Shown here one piece after another: positions 1 through 7,420 of a stretch of DNA of 64,000 bases. A program made the position numbers and the translations under genes. The stretch's first letter is position 1. Every line of letters begins with the position of its first letter. The stretch lies in assembly GCA_020633205.1 (NCBI GenBank), contig JACKEB010000011.1, forward strand, positions 806,001 through 870,000, in the 5' to 3' direction. Under the pieces are notes generated by a model, which was not told where the DNA came from, did not search any database, and saw nothing but the letters and a program-made list of their open reading frames with translations. The DNA comes from Polyangiaceae bacterium (GTDB lineage Bacteria > Myxococcota_A > Polyangia > Polyangiales > Polyangiaceae).

Positions 1-1050
1 GCCTCCTGGACCACCGCTGTTCCCTGCGGATCCACCTTGCGCCCCGCCGCCCGAGGCAGCGCCGCCAGCGTCGGTGCCGCCTTGCGCGCCGCCAGCTCCG
101 CCACTCGCGGCGCCTCCGCTGCCCCCGTTCCCTGTGTTACCGTCGCAGTCGGGACCATCCGCGGTTCCGGTGTTCTTGATCGCGGAGTCTGCCCCGAGCG
201 CGCTGTCGGTCACCTCTGCCAGGGCTTCAGCGTTGCCCTTCAGGTAGGCGAGGAACCAGGCTGTTCCATAGTGGGCGAAGCGACTCTGCTTTGCGGGCGT
301 CGCTGCGCCGCCGCAGAAGCCTCCACACAGTCCCCCGCGATCCGCGTTCTCTCCGTCGCAGTGCGTCGCTCCGGTGATCCTGAGCGTGGCGCGCGGACCA
401 CTGCTGGACAGGGCGAATGGTGACCAGTTGCTGTTGCTGTTGCAGGTGCTTGGTTCGGTGAAGATGGTGATGGTCGGGCTGCAGATGTTGGGCACCGCGC
501 TGCCGCCCGGGTCTGTTCCACCGCCCATGCCGCTGCCGCCAACCGGGTCGAAGAGCACGAGCGCGCCGGGCTTCAGACCCACCGCCGCTACGGCGAAAGA
601 CTGTCCGCCAGCGCTGAAACCTTCGAGGCCGAAGTTTGCGGTGTCCGCCAAGCCCGCGAGTGGCGCGGGCGCGCTGTCCAGGTAATTCAACGCGGCCTGG
701 ATGATCGGCGTTCCCCCATTGCCGTCGGGAAAAGAGCCTAGGTTAACGGCGACCGCCACGAAGCCGTACGACGCGAAGTGCTCACCCCAGCCGATCTGCT
801 GATCTGCATTGGCGAACAGTGCTCCGTGGCCAAGCACCAGCGTGGGAAACGGGCCACTCCCATTGGTCGGGTACGCGACTTTGCCGTTCGCGCCGCTGGT
901 GTTGAAGCTCTGTACCGTCGTGGTGAGGGGGCCTGGTTGGCTGTAGTCCGCTGCGCGAACAGGGCTCGCAAAGGTCGCGACGCTCGCGGCTAGAGCAAGA
1001 CCGCCAATCCGGAAAACAGCCAAACCGAGCTTGAAACTTCGCAGCGCCAC
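1..1050 (-). CDS. Secreted alpha/beta hydrolase (dienelactone-hydrolase/PETase-like), 3' end beyond window
   Basis: The frame stays open for 350 codons from a GTG at 1050 to the window edge, so the C-terminus is missing. A strong ribosome binding site (AAGGAGG) lies 6 nt before the GTG. The protein starts with a signal peptide (hydrophobic to about residue 25, then VRAADY). The core contains LVLGHGALFAN, the nucleophile elbow GFSAGG (Ser146), a probable acid in LVLFDPVGG and a probable catalytic His in GATHCDGE. These match the fold of secreted chlorophyllase/PETase-like esterases. After about residue 310 it becomes a Gly/Ala/Ser-rich linker (NGGSGGAASGGAGGAQGG), which in myxobacteria usually precedes a surface anchor. 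The substrate cannot be told. Fold confident; function only 'secreted esterase'. Confidence 0.8.
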   Translation of the reverse strand, partial: MALRSFKLGLAVFRIGGLALAASVATFASPVRAADYSQPGPLTTTVQSFNTSGANGKVAYPTNGSGPFPTLVLGHGALFANADQQIGWGEHFASYGFVAVAVNLGSFPDGNGGTPIIQAALNYLDSAPAPLAGLADTANFGLEGFSAGGQSFAVAAVGLKPGALVLFDPVGGSGMGGGTDPGGSAVPNICSPTITIFTEPSTCNSNSNWSPFALSSSGPRATLRITGATHCDGENADRGGLCGGFCGGAATPAKQSRFAHYGTAWFLAYLKGNAEALAEVTDSALGADSAIKNTGTADGPDCDGNTGNGGSGGAASGGAGGAQGGTDAGGAASGGGAQGGSAGNSGGPGG

Positions 1051-1177
1051 AGCGGACCTCCTTAAAAGTGAGAAGTTCTACTTCTAACAGGCGTTTACCT
1101 CGAATTCGGGCGCGTGGCCACATCCGAAGCGTGAGGCTGTCCCTCTCCCCCACCAAGTACGGAATTTTACACCTAAA

Positions 1178-2149
1178 CTAATTCGCGCTCTGCAGGTTCC
1201 CGCGCACCAGATCGATCCAGTCGCTCTCCTCGTCCACATCCGCGAAGGCGCGTCTGGGTACCGGGAGCACCACTGAATCCGTGCGTACCAGCCACAGCGT
1301 CTGCGTCTGTTCCACTCCGCGCAGCGTGGACCATGCGTAGAGCGTCTCTCCCTGGCTGTGCCGGTGGAGGAATCCTTCCGGGAGGATCCGATAGGAGACG
1401 GGCTTGAAAGCCTCCGCTCTGAGCAGCCTGGCTTGGACCCACGGCGTCATCAGGGCGATTGCGACGGCAAACAACAGCGTGAAGGGCAAGCTAATCATCC
1501 AGGCGATGTCGTGCCCCAGCTGGATGAAGCGCGCGTTCGCGATCACTCCGATCACAATCGGTACCGTGAGGAACCAACGCATGAACTTGAGCTGCGTCGG
1601 CTGCGCAGCGCTGTAGATTTCGGTGTAGTCCCGACGCGTCAGCGAGAACGTCAAGTCAGCGGCCTCTGGGGCTGCGTCAGGCGGGGCCTTCATGTAGTCG
1701 CGCACGGCGCTGACCCAACCACGCTCGGCATCCCTCGAAGCGAACGCCCGCTTCGGTACCACGAAGACTTCGCTCTCACGGAAGAGCAGCCAGAGGTGAC
1801 TGGTGCTCCTCAGCTCGCGAAACGCTGCCCAGTGCAAGCTGACATCGTAGCCTGGGCTGTGCAGCTCGTAGCCTCGCGAATCCGTGCGGATGCGATGGGG
1901 CTGAACGAGGTGCGGGCTCCGACGCACGAGCTGGTTCGCCAAGCGATGCGGCATCGTCGCGAGCATGAAGAAGACGAACACCGCCCAGACTGCTCCGACG
2001 AACCAGGGCAAGCTGGTCTGCAACCAGAAAACGGGCAACGGAGCGCACAACGCGAAGGCGAGGAGGATCACACCAAACGGACGCCGTGCGAGGTTTGCGC
2101 GCACGAGCTCGCGGTAGTCCGCGACGGTCGGTGTGAATTTCAGCTCCAC
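1178..2149 (-). CDS. YcxB-like membrane protein with two tandem YcxB domains
   Basis: This 323-residue protein has the same plan twice: an N-terminal stretch with two membrane helices (about residues 25-65 and again 195-240) followed by a soluble domain. Each soluble half ends in the YcxB-type signature, WAAFRELRSTSHLWLLF..VFVVPKRAF in the first and WSTLRGVEQTQTLWLV..VVLPVPRRAF in the second. YcxB domains resemble PH-like folds on bacterial membrane proteins; no reaction is known. It is transcribed leftwards, diverging from the gene at 2239 across about 90 bp. The internal duplication is the main oddity. Family assignment rests on the motif pattern only. Confidence 0.7.
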   Translation of the reverse strand: MELKFTPTVADYRELVRANLARRPFGVILLAFALCAPLPVFWLQTSLPWFVGAVWAVFVFFMLATMPHRLANQLVRRSPHLVQPHRIRTDSRGYELHSPGYDVSLHWAAFRELRSTSHLWLLFRESEVFVVPKRAFASRDAERGWVSAVRDYMKAPPDAAPEAADLTFSLTRRDYTEIYSAAQPTQLKFMRWFLTVPIVIGVIANARFIQLGHDIAWMISLPFTLLFAVAIALMTPWVQARLLRAEAFKPVSYRILPEGFLHRHSQGETLYAWSTLRGVEQTQTLWLVRTDSVVLPVPRRAFADVDEESDWIDLVRGNLQSAN

Positions 2150-2238
2150 ACCGCGGAGTATAGCGTCGTCAGCAGGGCGACTGGGGTGATGCGACCTCGC
2201 GCCTTTGCTCCTCCCCGCGGATCCTCTACAAGCAGCCC

Positions 2239-3669
2239 ATGGTTGGTCGTACGAGTCCGCTCCGTCGCTGCACCGCTCTCGGCTCTCCGCGTTCCTTCAG
2301 GGGTTGGGGGTTAGGCGCCCTAGGTGCCTTCGCGCTCGCCTCCACCCACTGCGGCTCTGCCCCCGCTCGCGCGCCGGAGGCGGTACCAACCGCAAGCGCT
2401 GCGTCCAATGCTGGCGCACTGCCCAGCGCCAGCGCGCCCCAGACGGACCCCGACATCGACGAAGCGCAGCCCGAAGAGCCGGCCGTTTGCAGCAACGAGT
2501 GTAAGACGCTGCTCAGCGCCGCGGACGTGATCGCCAAAAAGGTCAGCGGGTTAGCGGGCACCGACGGCGAGGCGGCGTTCGCCGCCAAGGCGACGCTTGC
2601 GGCAGAGGTCGCGTGGCGGGGCTGCTTGCTCAGCCAGCCCCACGGACCCGACTTGGTGTGCGAGGGCAGCTCTGCCCTGGTCCCAAGCTGGATTACCCAA
2701 GCAAAGCTGGCCAGGGACCCCGATGCGGAGCTCTACGCCCAGCTCGTTCTGCGCGATCCGCGTTGGCGCTCTGAAGGCGCTACCATCGACGACACACGGC
2801 TACAGGCGCTGATCAAGGACGCGAAGAATCCGGCGCTGGTGCTCGCGGCGCTGGTGGTGCTGCGGGACCCGCGCAAGGTTTGGTCGTATGCCGCCAGCAT
2901 GAAGGCGACCGATGCCTTGGCAATATCCGCACGGATTGGTTCGAGTAGCTACTTCAACGATTCCGACATGGCTCGAGAGGCACTTGGGGTGCTACCCGCG
3001 GCGAAGCCCGCGGAGCCAGGCCTCGCGCTGGCGTGGGCCGCCCAAAAGGCTCGCAAGCACTTCGCGGCCGGCGAAACCGCCTTGGCCATGCAGAACGCCC
3101 AGGAGGTCATCCAGGCATGGGAATCCTGGGACGCACCGGGCAAAGCGAAGGCACTGATGCGCAAGGAGCCTTACCCACTGATTGGTCGAGAAGCGGTGAT
3201 TGGCGCAGTGGGGGCAGCGATGTATTTGCAGGCGGAAAAATTACGCCTGGAAGCGGAGAAGCTCAAGGCGCCGAGCACGAAGTCGCTCAAGTCGAGTGAC
3301 CAGCTGCAGGACTATTACAAGACGTTTCAAGGCTGGTCCAAGGAGCGCCACGCAGCGCTGGAAGACGCGATGCGCGCCTACGTTGAGATCACTCGCATCA
3401 AGCCCGTGTTTCCCGCGCGCTGGGTCGTTGAGGGCATGCGCCGAGTGGGCGAGATGTGGCGAGATTTCTCTGAGGAAATGAACGGCATCAAGTTTCCTGC
3501 CGCGGTCGAGAAGGACGCAACCTCGGTGAAGAACCTTCGCAAGGCCATCGCGGAGTCGAGCGCACCGCTGCAAGAACGCGCGAAGAAATCCTTCTCGGTG
3601 TGCGCGAACACTGGGAAGCGCGAGCGGGTGGCAAAGGACACCGTCGAAGTCTGCGAGAAAAACCGCTAG
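2239..3669 (+). CDS. Secreted hypothetical protein
   Basis: The protein has 476 residues. Its N-terminus is basic then hydrophobic (GWGLGALGAFALASTHCGSAP), which reads as a signal peptide. The cysteine could be lipidated, but His at -1 does not fit a lipobox, so I call it secreted rather than a lipoprotein. A Pro/Ala/Ser-rich stretch follows to about residue 75. The rest is largely alpha-helical and Ala/Lys/Glu-rich, with paired cysteines near residues 85-135 and near the C-terminus. TPR-like repeats are possible but I cannot define them. It stands alone, with a REC-EAL gene converging on it from the right. I do not recognise a family. Confidence 0.7.
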   Translation: MVGRTSPLRRCTALGSPRSFRGWGLGALGAFALASTHCGSAPARAPEAVPTASAASNAGALPSASAPQTDPDIDEAQPEEPAVCSNECKTLLSAADVIAKKVSGLAGTDGEAAFAAKATLAAEVAWRGCLLSQPHGPDLVCEGSSALVPSWITQAKLARDPDAELYAQLVLRDPRWRSEGATIDDTRLQALIKDAKNPALVLAALVVLRDPRKVWSYAASMKATDALAISARIGSSSYFNDSDMAREALGVLPAAKPAEPGLALAWAAQKARKHFAAGETALAMQNAQEVIQAWESWDAPGKAKALMRKEPYPLIGREAVIGAVGAAMYLQAEKLRLEAEKLKAPSTKSLKSSDQLQDYYKTFQGWSKERHAALEDAMRAYVEITRIKPVFPARWVVEGMRRVGEMWRDFSEEMNGIKFPAAVEKDATSVKNLRKAIAESSAPLQERAKKSFSVCANTGKRERVAKDTVEVCEKNR

Positions 3670-3719
3670 GTCGATATCGCGGCAGCGAGCGATATCGTGG
3701 AGGAGTTGAACGGCGCGCC

Positions 3720-4859
3720 CTAGCGCCGGGACAAGCGCCGCGGCTTGGCGAAGAAGAAGCCTTGGAGCAGGTCGCAGCCAATCTCGGTGAGCTTGGCACG
3801 CTCCTCTTCGGTCTCTACACCTTCCGCAACCACCGTGGTCCCGAGCTCGCGCGCGAGACTCATCATGCTCAAGATCACCTTTTCTTTGGTGCGGTGGAGG
3901 TGCACGCCACGCACCAGGGACATGTCGAGCTTGACGATATCTGGCTCCAGCTCGGTGAACGAGCCAAGGCCTGCGTAGCCAGCGCCCAGGTCATCAATTG
4001 CCACGCGGAAGCCAAGTGCGCGAAGGCTGGCAACGCGGCCGGGCACATCGTCGAGCTTCTCGAGAGACGCACGCTCTGTGATTTCGAGCACCACCCGAGG
4101 TGCGATCTTGGAGAGCGGCGCCGTGGGCGAGAAGAGCTGAGAGTCCATCAAGTCCGCTGGATGCAGGTTGACGAACAGGTGTGAGCCTTCAGGAGCCTCT
4201 TTGAAGCCTTCTACCGCGCGATCGCGAATCCGCCGACCAAGCGCGTGGAGCTGATCGAGATCCTCTGCGGCGCTGAGGACCAGGCTCGGATCCGGAAAGC
4301 TCGGCTCCTCTGAACGCATCAGGGCTTCGTAGCCGTAGATGTTGCCATCCACCGTCACGATGGGATGGTACGCCAGCCACAGCGTGTCCATCATGCGCGA
4401 GAAGCGCTCGCTAAGCTCTTTCCTTGCGGAATCAACCTGGGCGCGTCGTGAGTGGGGCCCGGTTCCGTTGCTGCGCGCCTCGAGGCCCTGGCGAACGATC
4501 TCCAGCACTTGCTCCACCTTGAATGGCTTGAGCACGTAGTCGTGGGCGCCGCGCTTCATCGCGTCGATCGCCGTCTCCACCGTGCCGAAACCCGTCATCA
4601 CGATGGTGACCGCGTCGGGGCTCTTGCGTTCGATCTCACGGAGCAAATCCAGCCCACCCATATTGGGCATCTTCAGGTCGGTGATAACGACGTCGTACTT
4701 GCTGCGGTCCAGCTCTCGGGACGCAGCAGCGCCGTCCTCGGCGGTGCGGACTTGGTACCCCTCCATCCCGAGGAAGTCGGCAAGCACTTCGCGGATGAAG
4801 CGCTCGTCATCAACTACCAAAACGCGGGTTTTTTCGCGGGTAGCAGCGTCTTCGGGCAC
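3720..4859 (-). CDS. Response regulator with EAL c-di-GMP phosphodiesterase output
   Basis: Residues 10-130 form a receiver domain: acidic pair DD17-18, phosphoacceptor Asp61 in VVITDLKMP, the MTGFG threonine and the YVLKPF lysine. Residues about 165-375 form an EAL domain that keeps its active-site motifs: YEALMR, FVNLHP, EITER, DDLGAG, VKLD, VAEGVET and LLQGF. It therefore probably hydrolyses c-di-GMP to pGpG in the cytoplasm under control of an unknown histidine kinase. No kinase gene is adjacent, so it is an orphan regulator. It lies downstream of the ECF42 gene on the same strand, across 139 bp that hold a strong hairpin, so it is probably transcribed separately. There is no GGDEF domain. 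Confidence 0.93.
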   Translation of the reverse strand: MPEDAATREKTRVLVVDDERFIREVLADFLGMEGYQVRTAEDGAAASRELDRSKYDVVITDLKMPNMGGLDLLREIERKSPDAVTIVMTGFGTVETAIDAMKRGAHDYVLKPFKVEQVLEIVRQGLEARSNGTGPHSRRAQVDSARKELSERFSRMMDTLWLAYHPIVTVDGNIYGYEALMRSEEPSFPDPSLVLSAAEDLDQLHALGRRIRDRAVEGFKEAPEGSHLFVNLHPADLMDSQLFSPTAPLSKIAPRVVLEITERASLEKLDDVPGRVASLRALGFRVAIDDLGAGYAGLGSFTELEPDIVKLDMSLVRGVHLHRTKEKVILSMMSLARELGTTVVAEGVETEEERAKLTEIGCDLLQGFFFAKPRRLSRR

Positions 4860-4908
4860 AAACCCGAGCGTACAACCAAAGTAGGCAAAACCCTAATCAG
4901 AAGCTCAG

Positions 4909-4954
4909 GTGGCGTGCGGGGCGCAGCATTCCGCACCTGCGCTTCACACGCCAC
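4909..4954 (-). terminator. Nested hairpin between the ECF42 and REC-EAL genes
   Basis: An outer 8-bp stem (GTGGCGTG 4909-4916 with CACGCCAC 4947-4954) encloses, across a symmetric 4-nt internal loop, an inner 6-bp stem (GCGCAG 4921-4926 with CTGCGC 4937-4942). It lies between the stop of the sigma factor gene and the start of the REC-EAL gene, both leftward. It could end the sigma factor transcript or sit in the 5' leader of the next gene. No U-tract follows directly. Confidence 0.4.
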
Positions 4955-4998
4955 TCGCTGAATACTGAACCTGTGCTCCGTACCTGGGCCGTGGGTAT

Positions 4999-6354
4999 TT
5001 AAGGTTCACCACCAGCGGCGCCGTTGGTGAGATCCAGGATCTGGCCCTCCAAGAAGCGCCGTTCGGAGCTGTTGTCTGTCAGCTCGAGAGCGCGTGCGAA
5101 CGCGGCCTTCGCTTCGTCCAGACGACCGAGGGCGCGCGAGAGGTGTCCGAGCGTGGCGTAGAGCATGTGGTAGTTCGCGAGCCTGCCGCTGTCGGCCAAG
5201 CGTTGCACGAGGGGCAACGCACGCTCGGGACCGTCCGCTTTCCAGATCGCGACCGCCTGGTTCAGCTCGATGATCGGCGTTGCTTGTTCAGTTGCTCCGT
5301 CACGCGCGAAGTGAAGCAGTGCCGCATACAGCCCAGCGATCTGCGGCCAGTCGGTTTCGTCCGGAGTCGTCGCGCGCGCGTGCAGCGCAGCGATCGCCGC
5401 TTGGACCTGATAGGGACCGGCCGCCCGCAGGCTCAACGCTAGATCCAACTCTGCCAAGCCTCGCTGGATCGCCGCTCCGTCCCAGCGCGCTCGATCTTGA
5501 TCGTCCAGCCGGACAAGGCCGCCGGCGGCGTCGACGCGCGCGTCGTGGCGAGCGTGAGTCAAACGCATCAGCGCCAAGAGGCCGATCACTTCCGCGCGTT
5601 GTTTTCGAGCCTCATGAATCGAGTCGTCCGCGCTGGCGCCCTCCAGCAGAGTGGCCAGCACGCCGCCAAGGCGCAGCGCCTCTTCGCAGAGCTGCGCGCG
5701 GACCAGGCGGTCTCCGCTCGTCGCGAGATAGCCCTCATTGAAGATCAGGTAGATCACGGAGAGCACTGCCTTGAGTCGTTCGGGCAAGAGCTCCGCGGGG
5801 GGCACGCGGTAGGGGATCCCCGCGTCCGCGATCTTGCGCTTCGCTCGCACCAGGCGCTGGGCCAGCGTCACCTCGCTCACCAGGAATGCTTTCGCGATTT
5901 CTGGTGTGGTGAGTCCGCCGAGGGTGCGCAGGGTCAATGCCACGCTCGCCGCTTGGGGCAAGGCGGGATGGCAGCAAGTGAAGAACAGACGCAAGCGGTC
6001 GTCTGGGAAGACGTCAGCGTCTGCCGCGTCGGCTTCAGCCGGTTCGGGCGGTTCGCTCGAGACGTCTCTCAGTTCCGCGAGGGAACGCTCTCGACTGCTC
6101 CAGCGCCGCATGCGGTCGATGGCCGCGTTGCGGGCGACCCGGGTGATCCAGGCGGCTGGGTTGTCGGGCACGCCCTCGACTGGCCAGCGGTCGAGGGCGC
6201 GGGCTAGGGCCTCTTGGAAAAGGTCTTCCGCGACCTGGAAGGCGTCTTCACCATGGCGACTCGCGCCAGCGCGGGTGAGCCGGATGAGCCCGGCGATCAC
6301 CCGCCCGGACTCCTCACGGAACACCCGCTCCACTGCAAGTGCCGTCTGGCTCAC
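4999..6354 (-). CDS. ECF42-type RNA polymerase sigma factor with C-terminal TPR-like extension
   Basis: This 451-residue protein is more than twice the length of a minimal ECF sigma factor. Residues about 15-85 are region 2 (EDLFQEALARALDRW..NPAAWITRVARNAAIDRMRR) and about 130-175 region 4 (LRTLGGLTTPEIAKAFLVSE). Next comes the DUF6596-type segment (LSVIYLIFNEGYLATSGD) and an Ala/Leu-rich helical repeat region ending YHMLYATLGHLSRALGRLDEAKAAF. That layout is typical of group ECF42, which has no anti-sigma factor and is regularly encoded beside DGPF proteins. Here the GTG start lies 6 nt after the stop of a DGPF gene, so the genes are co-transcribed. The C-terminal extension is thought to control activity in this group. 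Confidence in the class is high; the signal is unknown. Confidence 0.92.
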   Translation of the reverse strand: MSQTALAVERVFREESGRVIAGLIRLTRAGASRHGEDAFQVAEDLFQEALARALDRWPVEGVPDNPAAWITRVARNAAIDRMRRWSSRERSLAELRDVSSEPPEPAEADAADADVFPDDRLRLFFTCCHPALPQAASVALTLRTLGGLTTPEIAKAFLVSEVTLAQRLVRAKRKIADAGIPYRVPPAELLPERLKAVLSVIYLIFNEGYLATSGDRLVRAQLCEEALRLGGVLATLLEGASADDSIHEARKQRAEVIGLLALMRLTHARHDARVDAAGGLVRLDDQDRARWDGAAIQRGLAELDLALSLRAAGPYQVQAAIAALHARATTPDETDWPQIAGLYAALLHFARDGATEQATPIIELNQAVAIWKADGPERALPLVQRLADSGRLANYHMLYATLGHLSRALGRLDEAKAAFARALELTDNSSERRFLEGQILDLTNGAAGGEP

Positions 6355-6360
6355 GGCTTC

Positions 6361-6708
6361 CTAGTAGACCATGATCGGACGGACCTCGATCGACCCGTAC
6401 TTCGCGGTCGGGATCTTGGCGGCCCACTTCAGCGCCTCGTCTAGGTTCGGGGCCTCGATCAGGTAGTAGCCGCCGAGGGCTTCTTTGGTCTCAGCGAATG
6501 GACCGTCGGTGGTCATGGTCTCGCTGCCGCGAACGCGCACGGTGGTCGCGGTGGTTGTCGGCTTCAGGGCGTCGCCGGCGCGCATCACACCGGCTGTGAC
6601 CAGCTCTTGGGTGTACGCGTGGTAGTCGGCCATGAGCTGTTGCTGTTCGGCTTCGCTCATGTTGGCGCCAATTTTTTCGTCGGAGTAGATGAGGAGTAGG
6701 TACTGCAT
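6361..6708 (-). CDS. DGPF-domain (YCII-related) protein, ECF42 partner 1
   Basis: This small protein (115 residues) starts MQYLLLIYSDEK and carries the family signature TTDGPFAETKEALGGYYLIEA, then an EALKWAAKIP helix and a VRPIM end. These are marks of YCII/DGPF proteins with a ferredoxin-like fold. I chose the ATG at 6708 because the family begins there; an open frame continues upstream to 6951 but its extra residues look like non-coding sequence. It is very similar to its neighbour at 6882-7232 and precedes the ECF42 gene by 6 nt. DGPF proteins are linked genetically to ECF42 factors, but their biochemical role is unsettled. Confidence 0.9.
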   Translation of the reverse strand: MQYLLLIYSDEKIGANMSEAEQQQLMADYHAYTQELVTAGVMRAGDALKPTTTATTVRVRGSETMTTDGPFAETKEALGGYYLIEAPNLDEALKWAAKIPTAKYGSIEVRPIMVY

Positions 6709-6782
6709 GCTGGGTCGACGCAGGGTAGGCGTCGATTCGACACGTCCCGGATGTTTTTTTTTCGTCGAGCAGATCCTCGTGT

Positions 6783-6817
6783 TTCGCGCCTCCGAATGTG
6801 CGGCCGGGAGGCGCGAA
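6783..6817. repeat. Inverted repeat, 11-bp arms
   Basis: TTCGCGCCTCC at 6783-6793 is the exact reverse complement of GGAGGCGCGAA at 6807-6817, with a 13-nt loop. It lies between the two DGPF genes. A related palindrome with the same right half (CGGGAGGCGCGAAC) occurs at 33138-33158. Confidence 0.5.
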
Positions 6818-6835
6818 CGAACGACAAATGAAGAA

Positions 6836-6857
6836 CGCCAGCCCGATGGGGCTGGCG
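6836..6857 (-). terminator. Probable intra-operon terminator or attenuator
   Basis: A perfect 9-bp stem (CGCCAGCCC 6836-6844 with GGGCTGGCG 6849-6857) with a 4-nt loop lies 24 bp after the stop of the upstream DGPF gene. Read leftward, a T-rich stretch follows (TTCTTCATTT). It may make expression of the first DGPF gene exceed that of the second DGPF gene and the sigma factor. Confidence 0.6.
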
Positions 6858-6881
6858 TGAGAGCGAATCGCAACGTCGCTT

Positions 6882-7232
6882 TCAGTCGTACTTCATGATG
6901 GGGCGCACCTCGACACAGCCGTACGTCGCGCTGGGGATCTTCGCCGCCCACTTGAGCGCTTCGGCTTCGTCGGCCGCCTCGATGAGGTAGAACCCTCCCA
7001 GCGCCTCTTTGGTTTCCGCGAAGGGGCCATCCGTCGCCAGCGTATCCCCATTGCGCATGCGGACTGTCTTGGCCGTCGAGGTCGGCATCAGCGCTTCGCC
7101 GCCCCTGAGCGCTCCGGCCGCGATCAACTCTTGGGTGTAGGTCTCGTAGTTCGCGATCAGCGTAGCCTGATCGGCTTCGCTCATGTTCTCGTCGATGGAC
7201 TCTGCCGCATAGATGAGGAGTAGGTACTGCAT
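6882..7232 (-). CDS. DGPF-domain (YCII-related) protein, ECF42 partner 2
   Basis: The protein has 116 residues and starts MQYLLLIYAAES. It shares the DGPF signature (LATDGPFAETKEALGGFYLIEA) and the EALKWAAKIP and VRPIM segments with the gene at 6361. The two are tandem paralogues; even their leaders share CCTGCGTCGA just before the ATG. Here the leader also gives a GAGG ribosome binding site, which the downstream copy lacks. It is the first gene of the leftward group DGPF-DGPF-ECF42, so the promoter should lie in 7233-7420. Cellular role unknown. Confidence 0.9.
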   Translation of the reverse strand: MQYLLLIYAAESIDENMSEADQATLIANYETYTQELIAAGALRGGEALMPTSTAKTVRMRNGDTLATDGPFAETKEALGGFYLIEAADEAEALKWAAKIPSATYGCVEVRPIMKYD

Positions 7233-7420
7233 GTTGCCTCGACGCAGGCTGGGCTTCAGATCGACAGCCGGCGGGCGGATTTTTTCTGTGGGCGGCGTGT
7301 GGTGGAAGGGGAAAACGCCATTTCTAGGTGGATTGGGCTGAAAACACCGCCCCTCACCCCAAACAAAAGCGCCTGGGGTGGCTTCGCAGGCGCTGGGCTT
7401 GGCCTTAGGGTTTGACGCTC

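Noticed and set aside
6709..6951. N-terminal extension of the first DGPF protein to 196 residues
   Set aside because: The family starts at MQYLLLIY, and the extension covers two inverted repeats and the end of the other DGPF gene.
7368..7394. Hairpin AGCGCCTG/CAGGCGCT ahead of egtB as a terminator
   Set aside because: A T-rich run follows only on the minus strand, where no gene ends, so no clear function can be assigned.
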